Shown here: one piece after another, positions 40,499 to 43,816 of the stretch
Layout: the number at the start of each line of letters is the position of its first letter
Position numbering within the stretch: the stretch's first letter is position 1
Source: Paenarthrobacter sp. CM16
GTDB taxonomy: Bacteria > Actinomycetota > Actinomycetes > Actinomycetales > Micrococcaceae
Length of the DNA stretch: 43,816 bases
NCBI RefSeq assembly: GCF_013179505.1
Contig: NZ_JABMCX010000001.1
Coordinates: 1-43,816 of the forward strand
Reading direction: 5' to 3'
The notes under the pieces: model-generated
Databases searched by the model: none
Seen by the model: the letters and a program-made list of their open reading frames with translations, nothing else
Told to the model about the DNA's origin: nothing
Program-made: the position numbers and the translations under genes

Positions 40499-41202
40499 TC
40501 CGCGGCTCCGGACGTTCCCTCGAGTGGTTCCCCACCGTCGTCGGAACCTGGTGACAACAGTGAACGGAGACCGTCCTCTGCTGCGATGGTGGTGACGAAG
40601 AACAGTTCGTCACCGCCATCAAGGACGTCGTCCCGGGTAGGGGTAATGGGCGCTTGATCGCGCAGGATGGCTACCAAGGTGGCGTCCTCGGGCCAGTCGA
40701 TCCCGCCCACGGTGCTGCCGATGACATGGGAGTCGTGGGGGACGGTGAATTCCACGATCGATGCCACTCCTGTCTGCAGGGTCAGCAAGCGCACGATGTC
40801 GCCGATCTCCACGGCTTCTTCCACCAGCGCCGTCATAAGCTGCGGAGTGTTGACCGCGACGTCGACGCCCCAGGAATCGTTGAACATCCAATCGTTCTTG
40901 GGATTGTTCACACGGCCCACGGTGCGGCCCACGCCAAACTCGGTTTTGGCCAACAGGGACACCACCAGGTTGACTTTGTCGTCCCCGGTGGCAGAAACCA
41001 CGACGTCGGCATCCTCAAGTTTTGCGTCCTGCAGGGTGCTGAGTTCGCAGGCGTCTCCCACCAACCACCGGGCGCCCCGCAGTCCACTGCGGCCAATGAC
41101 CTCGGGCTTGAGGTCAATGAGCAGGATCTGGTGTCTATGGGCCAGAAGTTCACGCGCAATGGACGAGCCGACGCTTCCTGCGCCAACAATGACAACTTTC
41201 AC
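40465..41202 (-). CDS. trkA: Potassium-uptake regulatory protein TrkA/KtrA type (RCK domain), second copy
   Basis: A 245-residue RCK protein with an NAD-binding Rossmann domain (VVIVGAGSVGSSIARELL at 3-20, acidic Asp in LLIDLKPE) and a C-terminal RCK_C domain from about 140 to 220. These bind NADH/NAD, and in some cases nucleotides, to gate potassium channels or carriers. The GTG start overlaps the stop of the upstream RCK gene by one base (TAGTG), so the two are cotranslated. The C-terminal 30 residues are Gly/Asp/Glu rich and run into the overlap with the DUF3159 gene. In M. tuberculosis the pair is named CeoB and CeoC. Confidence 0.9.
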   Translation of the reverse strand: MKVVIVGAGSVGSSIARELLAHRHQILLIDLKPEVIGRSGLRGARWLVGDACELSTLQDAKLEDADVVVSATGDDKVNLVVSLLAKTEFGVGRTVGRVNNPKNDWMFNDSWGVDVAVNTPQLMTALVEEAVEIGDIVRLLTLQTGVASIVEFTVPHDSHVIGSTVGGIDWPEDATLVAILRDQAPITPTRDDVLDGGDELFFVTTIAAEDGLRSLLSPGSDDGGEPLEGTSGAADQASEDDGFDG

Positions 41203-41873
41203 TAAGACTCCTTGGCGGGTGCTTTGGCGAGGATCCGGCTGATCTCGGACGTTCTGTCCAGGCTCAGCATCGCGTGGACCGTATCGCCTTCCTGGTAAGC
41301 CGTGCCGGCCTGGGGAAGCACGCCTTCACCAAACCGTGTGAGGAAAGCGATGCGGATTCCCGAGGCGGCCTCGATCGAAGCGAGGCTGTGCCCGATCCAG
41401 TCCTCGTGCAGGTCCACTTCGGCGAGCACGAGGCGGCCCGAGGGCTCGCGGTAATCGCCGGCCAGATGCTGCTCCGGAAGTATGCGGCGCAGGACCTGGT
41501 CCGCGCTCCAGCGGACAGCTGCCACCGTGGGGATGCCGAGCCGCTGGTAGATTTCGGCCCGGCCGGGATCGTAGATGCGCGCAACCACATGGGCGACGTG
41601 GAAAGTCTCACGGGCCACGCGGGTTGCGAGGATGTTCGAGTTGTCGCCACTGGAAACGGCAGCGAAGGCATAGGCCTCTTCCACGCCGGCCTGCTTGAGG
41701 GTGTCCCTGTCAAAGCCGACGCCGGTGACCTTGCGTCCGGTAAAGGTATTGCGCAGCCGGCGGAAGGCCCGCTCGTCCTGGTCGATGATGGCGACCGAGT
41801 GGCCGGCATCTTCCAAAGTGTGTGCCAGCGTTGCGCCGACACGGCCGCAACCCATGATCACGAAGTGAGCCAC
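41202..41873 (-). CDS. trkA: Potassium-uptake regulatory protein TrkA/KtrA type (RCK domain), first copy
   Basis: A 223-residue RCK protein with the Rossmann motif IMGCGRVGATLAHTLE and acidic Asp at AIIDQDE, then RCK_C from about 140. The start is probably GTG at 41873, where AAAGGAGA is 5 bases upstream; ATG at 41876 leaves only 2 bases to the ribosome site. It is first in a two-gene RCK operon and faces away from a KimA-like permease. Two different RCK proteins usually assemble into one regulatory ring. Confidence 0.92.
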   Translation of the reverse strand: MAHFVIMGCGRVGATLAHTLEDAGHSVAIIDQDERAFRRLRNTFTGRKVTGVGFDRDTLKQAGVEEAYAFAAVSSGDNSNILATRVARETFHVAHVVARIYDPGRAEIYQRLGIPTVAAVRWSADQVLRRILPEQHLAGDYREPSGRLVLAEVDLHEDWIGHSLASIEAASGIRIAFLTRFGEGVLPQAGTAYQEGDTVHAMLSLDRTSEISRILAKAPAKES

Positions 41874-41954
41874 CATGTCTCCTTTATCTGTGCTGTGCGT
41901 TCCGCTCGGTATGACTTTACCGGTGCGGGGTGGCTGCGCTTGCGAACAACCGTC

Positions 41955-41983
41955 ATGACATCGATGGGGATTCAGAGTAGCTT
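41955..41983 (+). promoter_or_regulatory. Leaderless promoter of the KimA-like permease
   Basis: ATGACA (41955-41960, 5 of 6 to TTGACA) and TAGCTT (41978-41983) are spaced by exactly 17 bases. The -10 ends 6 bases before the GTG at 41990, so the message should start on the GTG. No Shine-Dalgarno is present. Confidence 0.6.
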
Positions 41984-41989
41984 TGCGGA

Positions 41990-43816
41990 GTGCTGACAAT
42001 TTTGAATGCCGCGAAGCGGGTGTTGGTGGGCCGGCCTGTCAGGAATGACCGGCTGTCCCACACCTTGTTGCCCAAACGCATCGCTTTGCCGATCTTCGCC
42101 TCGGATGCGTTGTCTTCGGTTGCCTATGCTCCCGACGAAATCCTGCTGACCCTCGCCTTGGCGGGGGTTAGCGCTGTGGCCTTTTCGCCACTTGTCGGCC
42201 TCGCGGTCATGGTGGTTTTGCTCACAGTGGTGGCGTCCTACCGCCAAAACGTCCACGCCTATCCGTCGGGCGGCGGCGACTATGAGATCGCCAGCGTGAA
42301 CCTGGGCAAGTATGCAGGGCTGACTGTCGCATCGGCCCTGTTGGTGGACTACGTGCTGACAGTTGCGGTATCCATGTCCTCAGCCGCAACCTACCTGACA
42401 ACAGCCATCCCCTCGCTGCACGGCCAGCAGGCACTGATCGCCACCATCGGCGTCGTCATCCTCGCCTTGGTCAACCTCCGCGGGGTCAAGGAGGCCGGCA
42501 CGCTATTCGCCGTCCCCACCTACATTTTCATGGCCTCCATCCTCGGCATGACCGCGGTAGGGATCTTCCAAGCTGCAACCGGGACACTGGGCGAAGCGCC
42601 CTCCGCCAACTTCACCATCGTTCCCGAGCCCGGCTTCGACGAGGGCCTTGTGGGCCTCGCCGGGGCCTTCCTGCTGCTGCGGGCCTTTTCCTCAGGGGCT
42701 GCGGCGCTCACCGGTGTTGAGGCCATCAGCAACGGCGTGCCGAATTTCCGCAAGCCCAAAAGCAAGAATGCAGCCAGCACGCTGCTCTTGCTCGGCGGCA
42801 TAGCAGCCTCCATGCTGGCCGGGATTCTGTACCTTGCCAACGCCACCAAAGTACACATTGTCCTGGACCCTGCCCGGGAGTTCCTGGTGGACGGCAAACC
42901 CCTGCCCGAGGACTACATCCAAACGCCTGCCATCAGCCAGATCGCAGACACCATTTTTGGCTCGGGTTCCATCCTTTTTTACGTCGTGGTTGCAGCTACG
43001 GGCGTCATCCTCGTCTTTGCCTCCAACACCGCCTTCAACGGCTTCCCCGTGCTCGGCTCCATCCTCGCGCAGGACGGATACCTGCCACGCCAGCTCCGTA
43101 CCCGCGGTGACCGCCTTGCCTTCAGCAACGGCGTCCTGGCGCTGGCCGCCGGAGCCCTGGTCCTGATCCTTGCCTTCAACGCCGATGTCACCAAGCTGAT
43201 CCAGCTCTACATTGTGGGTGTCTTCATTTCCTTCACGGCCAGCCAGTTGGGGATGATCCGCCACTGGGGACGTGAGCTCAAACTTGCCAGGGACAAGGCT
43301 GTCCGCCGCCGCATCTTCAAGTCGCGCACCATCAACATGCTGGGCTTCGGCATGACCGCCCTGGTCCTGGTGATCGTCCTGATTACCAAGTTTGAGCAAG
43401 GCGCTTGGATTGCCCTGCTGGCCATGTTTGTCCTCTTCCTCATCATGTGGAGCATCCGGGCCCACTATGACAACGTGGCCAGGGAACTGGCCGTGGACGA
43501 GGACTCGTCCCCCCGCGCATTGCCCACCCGTGTCCATGCGGTGATCCTTGTTTCGCATGTCCGCAAACCTGTCCTGAGGGCTTTGGCCTATGCCAGGGCG
43601 TCGAGGCCCTCACGCCTTGATGCAATTACCGTGGACATCAACACCGAGGAGACCGAGCACACCGTCAGGGACTGGGAAAAGCTTGAAATTCCAGTACCGC
43701 TGACCGTCCTGGCCAGCCCTTACCGCGAGACCGTGACACCCATCATGGACTACATCAAGAACATGCGCCGCGACTCGCCGCGGGACCTGATCGTCGTCTA
43801 CATTCCCGAGTACGTC
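41990..43816 (+). CDS. APC-superfamily potassium transporter, KimA-like (cut by window end)
   Basis: At least 609 residues with the stop outside the window. The start (RVLVGRPV...LPKRIALPIFASDALSSVAYAPDEIL) and later segments SYRQNVHAYPSGGGDYEIASVNLG, LVDYVLTVAVSMSS, LRAFSSGAAALTGVEAISNGVPNFRKP and FASNTAFNGFPVLGSILAQDGYLPRQL closely resemble B. subtilis KimA, a high-affinity proton-potassium symporter. About 12 spans are followed from about 490 by a soluble cytoplasmic domain (VHAVILVSHVRKPVLRALAYARASRPSRLDAITVDI). GTG start with leaderless promoter. It is divergent from two RCK proteins, which strengthens the potassium assignment; the name is by resemblance only, and amino-acid transport cannot be excluded. 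Confidence 0.85.
   Translation, partial: MLTILNAAKRVLVGRPVRNDRLSHTLLPKRIALPIFASDALSSVAYAPDEILLTLALAGVSAVAFSPLVGLAVMVVLLTVVASYRQNVHAYPSGGGDYEIASVNLGKYAGLTVASALLVDYVLTVAVSMSSAATYLTTAIPSLHGQQALIATIGVVILALVNLRGVKEAGTLFAVPTYIFMASILGMTAVGIFQAATGTLGEAPSANFTIVPEPGFDEGLVGLAGAFLLLRAFSSGAAALTGVEAISNGVPNFRKPKSKNAASTLLLLGGIAASMLAGILYLANATKVHIVLDPAREFLVDGKPLPEDYIQTPAISQIADTIFGSGSILFYVVVAATGVILVFASNTAFNGFPVLGSILAQDGYLPRQLRTRGDRLAFSNGVLALAAGALVLILAFNADVTKLIQLYIVGVFISFTASQLGMIRHWGRELKLARDKAVRRRIFKSRTINMLGFGMTALVLVIVLITKFEQGAWIALLAMFVLFLIMWSIRAHYDNVARELAVDEDSSPRALPTRVHAVILVSHVRKPVLRALAYARASRPSRLDAITVDINTEETEHTVRDWEKLEIPVPLTVLASPYRETVTPIMDYIKNMRRDSPRDLIVVYIPEYV

Noticed and set aside
41877-41989. c-di-AMP (ydaO-type) riboswitch before the KimA-like gene
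   Set aside because: The gap is 113 bases or less, a promoter sits right before the start codon, and none of the conserved stem pattern is visible.

Overview
The window is a GC-rich stretch of chromosome from a high-GC Gram-positive bacterium, almost certainly a member of the Micrococcaceae close to Arthrobacter/Paenarthrobacter. The pointers are the primary sigma factor with a long Ala/Lys/acidic N-terminus next to a DUF7455 protein and a topoisomerase IV parE, a SepH-type septation protein, DUF3093/DUF3159/DUF3710/DUF4192/DUF4193/DUF5998 families that are largely actinobacterial, a fused CydDC, a Pat enzyme with the GNAT domain at the N-terminus, and many GTG/TTG starts with several promoters that look leaderless. 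These are recognitions by eye; no database search was run. I see no insertion sequence, prophage, CRISPR array, tRNA or rRNA, so this is core chromosome rather than an accessory island.

Layout. 1-962: end of a tricorn-type protease (+). 1060-7174: a minus-strand block of osmC, a small membrane protein, sucB (E2 acyltransferase with two lipoyl domains), lpdA (E3) and pepA. 7512-11200: plus-strand PAC2-family protein, MFS transporter and DUF4192 protein. 11459-15692: sigA, DUF7455 (-) and parE. 15689-17453: an MFS transporter and a ChrB-like protein read divergently from one palindromic promoter. 17450-25209: a blaI-M56 protease pair (-) divergent from cydA-cydB-cydDC (+). 25219-27264: tandem-GNAT protein, DinB-like protein (-) and VOC protein. 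27353-32612: parC (-) divergent from a Pat-type protein acyltransferase (+). 32669-35377: DUF5998, alkaline-phosphatase-superfamily enzyme and thymidine kinase, overlapping or nearly so. 35410-37861: sepH (-), DUF4193 (+), DUF3093 (-). 37965-40498: dut, DUF3710, OB-fold protein, DUF3159. 40465-43816: two RCK/TrkA potassium regulators (-) divergent from a KimA-like APC permease (+) that runs off the window.

How genes work together. LpdA and SucB are the E3 and E2 of a 2-oxoacid dehydrogenase complex. ParE and ParC, 12 kb apart, form topoisomerase IV. CydA/CydB form the cytochrome bd quinol oxidase and CydDC is the ABC exporter needed for its assembly. Three copies of TTCTAC-N5-GTAGAA lie between blaI and cydA, one over the likely blaI promoter and two over the likely cydA promoter, so the BlaI/M56 pair is predicted to control respiration here rather than beta-lactam resistance. 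The two RCK proteins and the KimA-like permease form a potassium-uptake group.

The most notable observations are the BlaI-M56-cyd control region, the mirror-image leaderless promoter between the MFS and ChrB-like genes, and several other genes whose start codon sits 6-8 bases after a -10 box. All promoter calls are by eye.
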